64,000 nt of DNA from Raffaelea ambrosiae (lineage: Eukaryota > Ascomycota > Sordariomycetes > Ophiostomatales > Ophiostomataceae). Below are positions 35,601 to 45,760 of the stretch, piece after piece. The notes beneath the pieces were generated by a model. The model worked only from the letters and a program-made list of their open reading frames with translations, was not told the origin of the DNA and searched no databases. Position numbers and translations under genes: made by a program. The first letter of the stretch is position 1. Each line of letters begins with the position of its first letter. Location: assembly GCA_002778195.1 (NCBI GenBank), contig PCDI01000012.1, positions 124,001 to 188,000 of the forward strand, read 5' to 3'.

Positions 35601-37124
35601 ATACCGCCTGAGCCTCCGATCATCAATGAGCCTGAAGCGCCTCCGGGACCGCCAGCGATCAACTTCATTCCGGCCACGCCATCAGGAATGACGCCTGCAC
35701 CCGCTTTGGAGCAGCGAAATCGCCTGGTCATCGACGAAGATCCAGAAGAGGAGAGGCCCCGGCGCAGCATGTCGCTTGTTCTTCGGAGAGCTTTGAACCG
35801 TGGCCGTCGAACCGAGTATGGCCCCTCATCCAGCCGCTCGGCGGGTATCTCGGCTAGGAGTGGCAGCGGTGACAGCGGTGGTATCTTGAGCCGCACTCTG
35901 TCCTTGACTAGAAGCCTACCAAGGCGGTCCCTGTCTCGCAGACGGTCCGCGTCAGTGGACAGGGACGACATGTCATCTGATGAAGATGAGCCCACCGAGG
36001 CGGACAAACTGCACCCTCTGTGGAGGCCTGCGTCGTATTTCCATTCTGGCGAAGCAGACAAGTACTCCCGCGATCAGGACGAAGAAGGGGAGACATACCG
36101 GTACCCACCCATTGACAACCGCCCCCATCGAAGCATCAGTTCGCGGGTGAAGCGGACCTTTGCCATTTTGCCTATTGAGGCCGCCGACGACTTCTACCCA
36201 GCCACCAGCGATGATGGCCCGGAGCGGCGGACTGTGCGACGTACAGCTAGTGGCAACTTGCGTGTTGTGAAGCACCGTAGCAGTGTCGATTCGGTTCCTC
36301 AAGGCGCGTCTCAGGATGCGACCCGGCCGTACACTGCCCCAGAAGCTCAGGGCTACCGGAAATTCTGGCGCTCGCCATCATTTGGCAAGAATAAGGAAGT
36401 TTTTTCGCCTGAAAGCACCAATTCGCTGGACGTGTCTTCGTCGAGAGATACGGCATCGAGGGACATGAACGCAAACAGCACTGTTGCTAGAAACGCCAGC
36501 GTCAGTGTCAAAAAGACAAAGATTCTGCCCACCCTCGGCAGCAAGATTGGTGATGGCCTGCACACGATCCCGCGGCGGCTTAGCGAGCGGCGACGGGAAA
36601 AGCGAAGCAATGAGCTTCGGCAGAAAATTAGCGGCCCGCGGGAAGTTCGCGACGGGGTTGGCGAAGTGATCCGGCCGGGCGGCTACACCAAACAGCGGGA
36701 TACGAGAGGAAGCTACCACGACTCGCAGAATGGTTCCAACCATCCTGTGAGTCGAGACATCAACCAGCCTGCCAACTACAACACCAGCCACAACAGCGGC
36801 CATAGCAGCAACCGCAACAACGGCTGCGGCAGCACCCGTGACAACGCTCGTGTCAACAACTATGACAGCAATTATGACAGCCACTATGGCAGCAACCATG
36901 GCGCGTCATACTATGACAATTGCCGCATTCCTAACCGTACCTCCTACCGGGGCAGCTCCCAGAGCAGCTCCCATGAAAATTACCAAAACGAATACCCGCG
37001 CAACTACCAAAACAATTACCTGAACGGCTACGAGAAGACCTCCTCCAACGACTATCGGAGTCACTACCGGAGCAAATATACATATGCGCCAGCTCGCACG
37101 CAGAACTACGTCTCAGGACACTGA
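32649..37124 (+). CDS. large disordered fungal protein of unknown function
   Basis: A single exon of 1491 residues from the first ATG (32649) to TGA. The protein is hydrophilic, Ser/Arg/Pro-rich and lacks signal peptide or membrane segments. Visible regions are an acidic patch (EEDDDEDEEDGH, about residue 235), a Gln/His-rich part (HQHQRQRQHHQLQ, about 290), poly-Gln-like stretches near 430-445, and Ser/Arg/Lys strings (SSRRSKKSKSQSP). The region at about 1165-1330 looks more conserved, containing VKRTFAILPIE, RRTVRRTASGNLRVVKHR and FWRSPSFGKNK. The last 120 residues are rich in Asn, Tyr, Ser and His (NNYDSNYDSHYGSNHG), a prion-like composition. The Ser/Arg strings offer many phosphorylation sites, and a cortical or signalling scaffold is possible but is only inference. 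It stands alone between the sugar porter and the U1-C gene. Confidence 0.85.
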   Translation: MTVGASMAISPVAMPASTEDSESSPSSSVGSPNNQQLLFRKHKMLPHPRRDASYGSLRSSRPLASIQKYDVGHAAAAYGATTTLLNGSIATDEAVSINSLPSSPRTLKHYPKKLGSGPDLPPTPPAHSRNSSSSYSALPPAAVDDAPAATQSREISAADAKLRPAPPTTPTTQMSPPTPDVTPPYAAPPEAQPARVMAFRSPARGHDSRTGSFTTAREQPSSGDEDNGVRNEEEDDDEDEEDGHSTLRHIMPPSAKTSQSTVRRVLSENASDTAASSQKQPQSHTHQHQRQRQHHQLQAVGLGLGLESSPEQSSTPRSRRDFVSFDGEWGSSSEEVVQEWDDNLDRNVAVRKRHAPSRNGTISPPLHCDEVVDDLTVPPTNATEALRSMPLPQRILTFPSPTENPLQPKLAVRKPKQYPSLQPQPLLQQQLQQQRMPKQQQQQHQQASPPLASHPLASAAPITASQTRSISDSSSDKDKLDRRVSTMSSKSAKSTRSTVSTVVEAFVIDTTPQRRRTLRHVRKQGTLRDSSSDLSPASSIATSLLMDESGRQRRPTSNRYSGNGHESLVSTTTATSVSSRSARREIIKAGGIPVVVVPERLSSVRSSSREPSLRSTSSRRSKKSKSQSPNPRSQFSSSSREPSAHQERDQVRGRDRSVARRGRRLSDSDGSAPGDQRTIDYPPVVPRRTSSLSAPTSRNASRSGSLTSESVHAHSALLESRLREHERSQAYSQNNLVKQSRRPELLSARQQEQDRTPTQDSLPIQTSATQTPILTREDNEPDIQEGFHTPREIAYSNTTVHNVPLGDAPTSPRQHDRESNHEQNEYYRNMEYSDRLDSKSSFDRHGDFLGKHLSPQNTPFSMASVDTTTTHHSQAEVSEALAVSIYPHQNTSVLVVDHSNRPSESSDDSQRDHLTDVTERSLSRDVAPSASVSASTQDSGLYTTAPVKQERSPFHRQATVSEPVTPPQPQYAMEDVDSPLRNPRIPPEPPIINEPEAPPGPPAINFIPATPSGMTPAPALEQRNRLVIDEDPEEERPRRSMSLVLRRALNRGRRTEYGPSSSRSAGISARSGSGDSGGILSRTLSLTRSLPRRSLSRRRSASVDRDDMSSDEDEPTEADKLHPLWRPASYFHSGEADKYSRDQDEEGETYRYPPIDNRPHRSISSRVKRTFAILPIEAADDFYPATSDDGPERRTVRRTASGNLRVVKHRSSVDSVPQGASQDATRPYTAPEAQGYRKFWRSPSFGKNKEVFSPESTNSLDVSSSRDTASRDMNANSTVARNASVSVKKTKILPTLGSKIGDGLHTIPRRLSERRREKRSNELRQKISGPREVRDGVGEVIRPGGYTKQRDTRGSYHDSQNGSNHPVSRDINQPANYNTSHNSGHSSNRNNGCGSTRDNARVNNYDSNYDSHYGSNHGASYYDNCRIPNRTSYRGSSQSSSHENYQNEYPRNYQNNYLNGYEKTSSNDYRSHYRSKYTYAPARTQNYVSGH

Positions 37125-38102
37125 TTGAGCTCACGACTTTGATGCCACGTTACGACATGAAGCCTCCCCCTCCCTCTTCAATATACATTTCTCCACAGCC
37201 TTTCCTGTATATTTACGGCCATCTGGCCTAGGCGTGCTCTCAACATGAGCAAGGAGACAAGCCCCGTTGTCACGAGTTTTACGACGCTACTGCCTATTTC
37301 TTGTCATATCATAATTTGATATTGGGGAGGTTTTACTTCACGCCTTGACGATTTTTGTTTTTGTCTTTTTTTTGCCTTTCTGTTGTTTTGTTCCCTGAAT
37401 TGGTTTATATAGTTCTATTCCGCATTCTACGATGCATTTTGATGACCGCTTACGAGAATACGAAGCAAAGCAGTTATGTATGCGCTTGGGGCACATTTGG
37501 TGTTGGTATTTCGTCTGTTTGATTTTTGTGCCTTTTTTTTTTGTTCCTGTATTTTTGGCACTGTCCCCTGCACTCATTTGAAGTCTGGTTACAAGCTGGC
37601 AATGCTTCCTTATTTGGGCAATTGCTGGCTTTGGAAAGTCTACCTCATGGTGAACTTGGAGGAAACATCGGAAACAAGGGTGACCTGTTGTTTCGGGCTC
37701 GCTTGAATCTTTATAGAACTTATTTGGCTTTTGATACCTTCAATGATGATAAGAAAAAGGATGAACTATTGCATACTGTCCAATAGTCTGCAAGTGTATG
37801 CATATTGACTATCTAATTCGTATGAGGGTATTTCAGCGTACTTTCTTATGAGATATCTCTCCTGTGTATGATTTTTACTTTTGTTAACGCGAAGACTCCC
37901 CGCAATAATCACCCAAAACGCCGCTCTGGACAAAACAACTAAACAGGCTCCTCAAGGCCAATACAATCCAACAAAAGCGTCGTATCTTACAATGCTGATG
38001 AAAAAAATGACACAAAATGATCCTGGGCAAACAGGAAAATAAGAAACAGAACCAGATATAAGGCACCACGACAAAAGGAGAACAAAGAATCACAACCCGA
38101 TT
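37125..38102. other. intergenic between convergent genes
   Basis: AT-rich 3' flanks of the large plus-strand gene and the minus-strand U1-C gene. No open frame of note and no recognisable element. Confidence 0.5.
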
Positions 38103-39321
38103 TCACCTCCGGTCGGCCCCCGGGCCTGTTGGAGGCTTGCCCGGAATACCACTGCCGCTGCCACCAGCATTCTGCGCCATAAATGGCGGCGGAAATGGCG
38201 GGAATCCTTGCTGCCCCGGTGCCGGAGGCATTCCGGGGAAGCCAGGGAACGGCGGCGCACCCGCCGTGCCGGGAAGCGGAATCGTAGGCGTCCCACTGCC
38301 GCTCGCGCCTGGTGCGCCAGGGGTGGTCTGACCCGGAATCAGCGGAGGCGGGAAGGGGAACGGCATACCCCCTGTAGCGTTGGCGCCGCCAGGGACAGCG
38401 CCAGGGAACGGTGGTGGCGGGATGGGCAGGCGGCCAGATCCGGGGGGAGGAATCAAGCCCGGCGGCAGGGCGGCGCCGTTGGCACCGGCGAGGAACGGTG
38501 GCGGCGGGATGCCACCGGGGAAGTTGAACGGCAGCGGCGGGGCGCCGGGGAATGCCGAGGTCGGCGTGACGGCACTGCCCGGGGCGCTGTTGTTGCCGCC
38601 ACCAACACCACCCGCGCTGCCGGGTGCGCCAGGCGGTCCTCCTCCTCCTCCGAAACCGCGGTTGCCGCCTCCAGCGCTTCCTGGCGGGCCACCACCGTGG
38701 TGGCTGTGGCTGTTGCCGTTGTGGTTGCTGTGGCCGCCGTTGTTGATGATCAGGGTGTTGTGCTGGAAAGGCGGGCGGCCACCGCCGCCACCGCCGAAGC
38801 GCGCCGCATAGCCCGGCTGGTTCTGGGGCAGCATGGGGTTGTTGTGGGCTTGGCCCTCGGCGGCGTAGGAGGAGGTGATGGAATCGATGACGGACTGGGC
38901 CTTTTCATGACCGATTTCTGTGGGAAGGGGGGAGGGGGGAGAGAGAGAGAGCACATTGTCAGTAAAGCGATCATTCCAGGCCGAAAATAAAGGGGGCTTG
39001 GACGAGACGCGACCTACGTTGGTAGTAGTCGACAACGTTGCGGAGGTGGTTGCGGCCGCTGTTGTGGGCCTTGCGCACGCTCATGGAGTCGTGCGTGAGG
39101 TAGACATCGCAGTAGTCGCCTGGGGACGTGAGAAGGTAGGTGCATTGGTTAGTTTGGGCAAGAGACACAGAAAGACCGAGGCAAGAGGAGAGGGGGGCAG
39201 GGGCATGTTTCGAGCTCGTCGCAAGGAACCTACAGAAAACTGGAAGCGCAAAAGTTAGTCGTGTCGTGGATGGACAGCTAGAAGCTTGATCAGGGAGGGC
39301 ATGGAACTCACATTTCGGCAT
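38103..39321 (-). CDS. U1 small nuclear ribonucleoprotein C (U1-C)
   Basis: Four exons (39321-39312, 39239-39234, 39119-39018, 38917-38103) encode 310 residues. Exon 2 is a micro-exon of only six bases (TTTTCT). With it, the N-terminus reads MPKFFCDYCDVYLTHDS, the conserved start of U1-C. Without it the protein loses the first zinc-finger cysteine. The C2H2 finger uses Cys6, Cys9, His24 and His30, and is followed by the conserved RNHLRNVVDYYQQIGHEKAQ. U1-C stabilises pairing of U1 snRNA with the 5' splice site in the nucleus. The rest is a Gly/Pro-rich tail with many PPP and GGG runs, longer than in yeasts but usual in filamentous fungi. The gene is divergent from the Erv25 gene. Confidence 0.95.
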
Positions 39322-40048
39322 CGTGACCGAATATACGCGAGACGTAAAATCACGCACTGGGGAAAAAAAGTGAAACGGTCGTCTTTAGGTGTCTCTGTGT
39401 TGGCTGCGATCGCAAAGTGGCGAGGCAAAACAAACGAGGCAAAAACGTCGACGATGTTCATAGAAAATACACTACGCTCGCCAAGTTCAAAAAATAACAT
39501 TAGATAAGCGGGAGCTTGATGTCGTCACGTGTGATCTGTCTCTCCCCCCCCCCTTGTTCATTGTGGTCTGTCGTGATTGGGCGCAGACGCCACACTCCAG
39601 CTTTTTCAGGGGAGCCCGTCCGCTGTGGACACGCCGCTCTCCCTATGTTTTTTTACGGGTCCAGACCACAAGGAAAGACCGCACTAAGACTTTCTGGACA
39701 GCTTTACCACTACCGCAATAGGAGCAGCAGAGGGAAGCAGGAAACGCGACTCGTCCAAATTTTAGCACCAAAGTTCAGGGATTCGTATCTCGAAATATCT
39801 CCCCGCCCCTTTTGAACCCATCCATTCGTGAACAGACACGGAGAAAGAAAGAAAAAAGAAGAGACAGGGTCGACCTCTTTTTTTTTTTCTTGTGGGTTGC
39901 TTTTCTTCATCTACTTCTTTCACTCTCATTCATCCCAATTTGTCACTTTTGTTGTTCGCCGACGATTCCTCCTTGTCGACGGTTCCTTTTTTTTTTGGCT
40001 GCGACTTCTCTTCCTTCTCGTCTTCTCCCCCCTTAGTTCCTCTTCACA
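39322..40048. promoter_or_regulatory. divergent promoter of U1-C and Erv25 genes
   Basis: A 727-base interval between two divergent starts, so both promoters must lie here. A CACGTG core at 39526-39531 within TCACGTGTGA is an E-box of the kind bound by bHLH factors. C-rich and T-rich runs lie near 39543-39552, 39880 and 39990. No TATA box is obvious. Confidence 0.45.
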
Positions 40049-41011
40049 ATGCTGTCGCGGACGCTGCGGCAGTGCCTCTACGGGCTGGCCATCCTGGCCG
40101 CCTCGTGCGAAGCCCTCAAGTTCGACCTGCACCCGACCAACGGACATGCGCGATGCATACGTAACTTTGTGGCCCGCGACACGCTGGTCGTGGTGACGGC
40201 GACGGTCAGCGGCCACCGTGGCGATGGCCAGAACGTCAACATTCGGGTGGGTTGGGGATCCTAGGAGGTCGAAGGAGTGGTTCTTTTTCTTTTTCTTTTT
40301 CTTTTTTTGCTCTTGGGGAGAGGTGTCTTTGACCGCTGACTGTCTCGTCTCTTCTCAGATCATCGACGCCGTCGGAAACGAGTACGGCCGGGCCAAGGAC
40401 GTCGTAGGCGAGCAGCGGACCGTCTTCACGTCCCATGCCGATGCCGCCTTTGACGTCTGCTTTGAGAACAATCTGCAGCGTGAGTACAAGTACCGGAAGA
40501 CTTGTTTGGGGGGGGGTTGAATCGTCCTTGTTGTTGTTTCTAACCAAGGGTAGACCGCGGAAACAATGGCTTCCGCTCGGTCGAGCTCGACATTGACATT
40601 GGCGCCGACGCCAAGGACTGGAACGCGATCCAGGCCAACGAGAAGCTCAAGCCGGTCGAGGCCGAGCTGCGCCGCGTCGAGGAGCAGGTCCAGGAGATCG
40701 TGGGCGAGATGGAGTACCTGCGTCTGCGCGAGCAGAAGCTGCGCAACACCAACGAGAGCACCAACACGCGCGTCAAGTGGTTCGGCTTCGGCACCACCTT
40801 CTTGCTCGTCGCCCTCTGGGGCTGGCAGATTATGTATCTGCGGGCGTACTTTCGGTATGTGTGCCTCTTTGTCTGGGTGTCTTTCTGGTTATCATTGTTT
40901 GGGTGCTCTTGTGCTCTTCTGCTCTTGTGCTCTTCTTTTTGTCTCGCCCTCCTTGTCCCCCGTCTTCCAACAGCTGCTAATTCTTTCCCCAGCTCCAAGC
41001 ATCTCATCTAG
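40049..41011 (+). CDS. erv25: p24 family protein of COPII vesicles, Erv25 type
   Basis: Four exons (40049-40246, 40359-40479, 40554-40854, 40993-41011) encode 212 residues. The layout is that of a p24 (emp24/gp25L) cargo receptor cycling between ER and Golgi: a signal peptide (residues 1-22), a lumenal GOLD domain with the two conserved Cys, a coiled-coil segment (EAELRRVEEQVQEIVGEMEYLRLR), one transmembrane helix (FGTTFLLVALWGWQIMYL) and a short cytosolic tail ending YFRSKHLI. The ELDIDIGADAKDWNAIQA segment and the tail point to the p24-delta subfamily (yeast Erv25). The last exon has only 19 bases and supplies the tail SKHLI. Length matches the family. Confidence 0.95.
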
Positions 41012-42268
41012 GGCGCGCTTTTTCTTTCCCCCCTCCCCTTCTCCTTTCTTTTTACTCTCGGTTAGACGGACGGCTTGGGAACACACATATTTTTTTTTCC
41101 TCCAGATTAGTCTTCGTTCATCTGCCTCGCTTACGCAGACGATGTGGTCGTCTCCAATGGTTGGGAACGACGAAAAGAAGAAAAAATTCTACAGAAAATG
41201 TGCCCTTCCCCATTACATTTATATCTTTTTTTTTTCCTAATTCATACACGATAAAGCGGTCTTTTCGATTCTGGGCGAATGATGGGATGGCAGTAGGGGA
41301 AAGGAAAGGAAAACAAAACCTCGCGCTGTTTGTAACGAGGGTAGGCCGAGACTGGCTGGGGGCGAGCTGTGCGATGTCTTCATTGTGGTAACTCTTTTTT
41401 ATGTGTTGTGTGTTTGGGACAAGCAAAAAAAGAGACGCTCTTTTTCTGCGGCTGTTGTTTCTGTAGCTGTTGTTTCTGTATACTACGATATCATGCGAGG
41501 CACAAAAAAGCAAAAAATCAAGAATGGTTTCCAAGATCACAAAAAGGAGACAAAGGAGAAAAGCGTCAAGGATGTCCACGTAGTGCAAAAGACGCGTGGA
41601 TGGCCCAAGTCGCGCTCCAAGCTAGAGAGCACGTGACGTATGTGGACACGAGAACGCGGACAAGGCCAAGAGAGCAAGACTGGGAGTGTTACACGCCTCT
41701 TTTGGACTCCACTGCTAATATGTGTTGTGTTAACTCGAAAAGTGCAATGGCTTCTTTTAAATTGTCATCTTTTGGTGATTTGTTTGGGATGTTCCCCAAA
41801 TGCTGCCCTCCGATGCAACAACGACTCACTCTTCCCTATGGACCTTCAGAGATATCATAAACACAAAAGGAAAAGAGAAAAAAAGCAGCAACCGCTCGTC
41901 CGCAAAGTCCCCATACCAAAGGGCAAAGGGAGGGTAACAAACCAGGAAACATAAGAACTCCCCCAACCAGAATCCACCGACAAACCCAAAAAGGGGAAAG
42001 AAACAAAACAAAAGCAGAAATATCCCATCCCATGACCAAGAACTCTCATCATGCTGGCTCATTATAGAAAGACAAAAAGGAAGAAACAAAAGGGAAAAGA
42101 GAAAAGAGAGAAAAAGACGCAGGGGGGGGGGGGGGGGGGGGGTGAGTGGGAGAAAGCGTCGCTTGATGCCGAAATGTACAATGTGGTTTGGCCAGTTTGG
42201 CCAGTTCACCACTTCTTCTTCTTCCCCTTTGTCCCTTTGTGCAATGCTTTATTTTTTTTCTTTTCGAA
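41012..42268. other. intergenic between convergent genes
   Basis: The 3' flanks of Erv25 (plus) and Dsn1 (minus), A/T-rich in parts, with a G21 run at 42122-42142. An E-box overlapping a CRE half-site (CACGTGACGTA, 41630-41640) is present although no promoter is expected here. No gene is supportable. Confidence 0.45.
42122..42142. repeat. G21 homopolymer
   Basis: An uninterrupted run of about 21 G in the intergenic region downstream of the Dsn1 gene. Its length is likely uncertain in the assembly. Confidence 0.85.
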
Positions 42269-44498
42269 TCATGAACCACCGCGACCACTTCCATTGCCAC
42301 TGCCCTCGTCGGGCAATACCCGGCTCAGACTCCGCAGCACTTCCATCACAGGTATGTCCTTGGTGCCCACGGCTGCCTTCTCCCGGTCCTCCCGCGCCTT
42401 GAGCCGCGCCGCACTCAGCCGCAACAGCAAATCGGCCTCCCGCCCGGCCACGGCCACCCGCTGGTCCAGCACGTGCACGTTGTGCGCCAGATGGTCGACC
42501 TGGAACGCGACCGACGCGCGCAGCCGCTGCAGGCGCTCGTGTATTTGAGCGCGGAAGGCGGAGGGGTGTAATGGGGGCAGTGGTGATGACGCTGTAGTAG
42601 TAGTGGTGGTGGTGGCAGTGGTCGCCGTGCTGTCTGCGGCGGCCGTTTGTGGTCGTAAGGAGCGGAGCATCTTCGTCTCGTCGGCGTCGAGCAGGGTTTC
42701 GTCAGGCGCAGCCTGGACGGGGTCTTGGCCTTCGCCATACAGCGCTGGCAGCTCGGGCGGTGGCTTGGCCAGCGCCATCCACTTTTTCTTTTCGTCTTTT
42801 AACCTGGCAACTGTTAGATGGAGGGGTCTATTTTTGTGTGTCTGCGTGTGTGTGTGTGCCAGCATAGTCTTCCCTCCAAACGTACCTCTTGATCCTCGCT
42901 TCTAGCTCGGCAATCTTCTCGTCGTGCTCGGTGTTGCGCGGGTTCGGTTTCACCACGACCGGCTTGGCCGGCTTCTTGTTTGTTTCTGGCAGCTCATCGC
43001 GGCCAAACCAGTCGGAAAACTCGGGCCGGTTGGAAAAGTCTTTGAGCAGTTGGTCTTGTATCGCGCGGGCTTTACGAGAAGAAGTCAGTTAGCAGAAAAC
43101 AAAAAAAAAGGGTGGGGTTAGAATGGAATAGTCAAAAAGAGACTCGTGTGAGCCTTACCCCCTAGAATGGCACTCGCGTTCGCCGACCCGTGCGGCGGCT
43201 TCTCCGACAGAGCCCGCTCTCCACACCACACCAGCAGCTGTCGCATCCGTCGCGGCTCCGGCAACCCCTCGGCCTCGATGTGCTTGTAGAACTCGGCCGC
43301 GTCGACCTCACGGTGCGGCAGAGCGCTGTGTCCGTTCTCGATCAGCGAGCTGGCGCGGCGCCCGCGCATGCCGACGCTGCTGCGCCGCTGGCCGCCCTTG
43401 CGGCGGAGCTCCTTGTTGCGGTTGATCACGGGTGTGTCACTAAAGGGGAGGGCGATAATCTGGCGGGAGTCGGAAGACGAAGATGGCGGCGTGTCTTCGA
43501 TTGATTGTAGTACAAGTGGTTGTGATGGTGGTGGTGGTGACAGTGGTAGTGGTGGTGGTGGTTGTGATGGTTGTGGCGCGTCATCATCATCGTCGCCACC
43601 ACCGCCACCGTGGCCATAGCCGTTTCTCTCGTGGTCGTCGCGCTTCGTCCCCTCCTCATCCCCTCTTCCATTGTTCCGTGGCCTCCGTCCGCGCCCTGTC
43701 TGTTTTGCGGCGGTGGCTACTGCCGGTACACGTCGCCGTGGTGGTGGTGGCGACCGTGTCTCGTCTCCCTCCGCATCGTCCTCGTCCTCGTCGGCTGCTG
43801 CGCGTTCGACCGACGCGCGTGTTCTTCGCCGACCGTGTGCTGCGGCTGCTGCTGCTGCTGCTCGTGATGATGACGTTTTTGGCGCTGCCGCCGCCGCATT
43901 CTCTTTTTCGTCATCTTCCTCCACCACTGCTACCGCTGGCTTGGTTCGTGGTCGCCCTGGCCGCCTTGTACTTGCCGCCGACGACGCGTTTGCGACTGCT
44001 GATGGTGTCTGGAGGTCTTGGTGGTGGTGGTGATGTTGTTGTGGTGGGCGTGTCTCGGGCGACGCCGGCGAGGCTCGTTTCCGGCCAGTACTTTGTCGGC
44101 CGGCGGCAGCGCGCCTGCTCCCCGCCGAAGCCGAAGCCGAAGCTGCGGTGTTCTTCTTTGTCGTCGTGTTTGTCGTCGTCGTCGTCACCGCCGGCTCGGC
44201 ATCGGCCGTCTTGACCCGTTTGGACCCGCGGGTGAAGTGGAAGTCGCCGTCTTGCTCATCGTACACAGCGGCCGCTGAAGGCACAATGTCAGTACAGTCC
44301 AGTGCATGGCGTGAGCCCCAATGAGGAATATGCATCTGCATCCCTCCCTGTCCTGTTTGTATCTCCCCTTCTTCCTACCCCTCCCCTCCCCTCCTTGGTC
44401 CTCCACTTACCGGCAAGACGTTTGCTGTACCGGCGCTCCGGCTGGTTGGTCATGCTCAGATCCTGCAGCGGTAAGCGCGTCTGTACGAGAGTCGTCAT
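42269..44498 (-). CDS. kinetochore MIS12-complex subunit Dsn1/Mis13
   Basis: Four exons (44498-44411, 44274-43159, 43069-42886, 42803-42269) encode 640 residues. The N-terminal 300 residues are disordered, with Ala, Asp/Glu and Pro/Ser tracts and AT-hook-like basic Gly-Arg-Pro strings (RRPGRPRTK). The diagnostic Dsn1/Mis13 core follows at about residues 330-470. It contains a basic RRSSVGMRGRRASSLIENG motif, then ALPHREVDAAEFYKHIEAEG and GLPEPRRMRQLLVWCGERAL, and a coiled coil (AELEARIKRLKDEKKKW). In yeast and animals the RRSS-type motif is a target of Aurora B that controls CENP-C binding. The C-terminal helices (LQRLRASVAFQVDHLAHNVHVL) complete the subunit. It joins Mis12, Nnf1 and Nsl1 in a complex linking the inner centromere to Ndc80. 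A TCACGTGA palindrome lies upstream at 45014-45021. Confidence 0.92.
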
Positions 44499-45760
44499 GG
44501 ATGGCGGATGGTGCGAGGTGGCTGGTGTCGCTGGGGCATCGCAAAACCGGGACTCCGAGAGCGAGTGGATGCGGACGAGAAAAACGCGTCGAAAATCGGT
44601 CTGCGCAAAAACGCGAAAAAAAAGGGACGCCTGCTATGAGCTTCGGCTGCCGGCGCAAACGGAGGAGGGGCAGTTCAGCAGGCGTCTCTGTGACGCGTGG
44701 GAATTCCTGTCGCTCTGCCGCGCAATCTCGGGGTATGCGTTCTCGTGAGGTCGGGCAATGGCCGGTTTGTCGCGCGCAAAAGGGTATAAAAGTGGTGATC
44801 GGTCGGTTTGGGGGGCGTGTGGGTGTGGATGAAGAAAAGCGGCTTTTGCGCCTTGCCCACCTTAATTTGCTGGCCTGTTGTTCCCTGGGAGGGTCCATTC
44901 ATTGCTGTACCTCGTTCCTTCCCTCGATTTGTTTACGCGCTGTAGGGTGCACCTGATTTGCTGCAATTATGGTGCTAGTCCGTATTGGGAGAGCGTGGCT
45001 TGGGTGGGTATTGTCACGTGATCTTTGATGTATCTAGCTACCTCGCTGGGAAAAATCGGTGCAGAGCAACAAACAGCGTCGAAAACAACCCCGGCGACAT
45101 TGTCATTATTGTATAGCTTTGGGAACATTTTCTATATCCGTTTTTTTTTCTCAAAGGGACACACGCGTTGATGGCCGTCAAAGGTGTGGTGTTTAGTTTC
45201 TCGTACACAAGCTATACAGTAGAGGTAATACAATGAAAAGAGAAGATAAAATGTTGTAGCAAAAAGAAAATCAGTGAGAATATAATAAATTTCAAGCAAA
45301 ACGAAACATAAGAGACAGAGCGAGTTGGGCCAAGCCTGGCCACTCGGCTCCTTCTCGCATTGAAGTCGTTGCCCTAAAAACCCCATGCCCAAACACCAGA
45401 AAAGACAATAAAACAAACAAAAAAAGAATTTATCCCTGCCGGCGAGAAATCCCAATTGATGTTACATACACAAAAGGACTCAGTCTCGCCTAGTCCGGTT
45501 GCTTTCGTTCGCTGTCTCCTCTGCGCCGTTATCGAATATTCGGCTCGTTTTGTTTCTCTGTACAACCTCCCTCAGCTGTCTTCAGCTACCTGCGTGCCCC
45601 GGCTAAGACCAGGTAATGACTAAGACGAACCAGTTTTGGCCCATTGAACCTGACGTTCTTCCCCTGCGGCGATCTGTGGTCTGAAAGCACTCGCCGGCAC
45701 TGCAGTGTGTGCGCAGCGACTCGGCCTTTATCACCTCCTGGCTGCAATGTTTCATGAGTG
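44499..45760. other. intergenic between Dsn1 start and AtfA stop
   Basis: Contains the Dsn1 promoter and the 3' flank of the bZIP gene, both on the minus strand. The palindrome TCACGTGA is at 45014-45021. A TATAAAAG string on the plus strand at 44785-44792 does not face a known gene. No further gene is seen. Confidence 0.45.
45014..45021. promoter_or_regulatory. TCACGTGA palindrome
   Basis: A perfect eight-base palindrome of the E-box class, recognised by Cbf1/USF-type bHLH factors in fungi. It lies 516 bases upstream of the Dsn1 start codon. Function inferred only. Confidence 0.35.
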
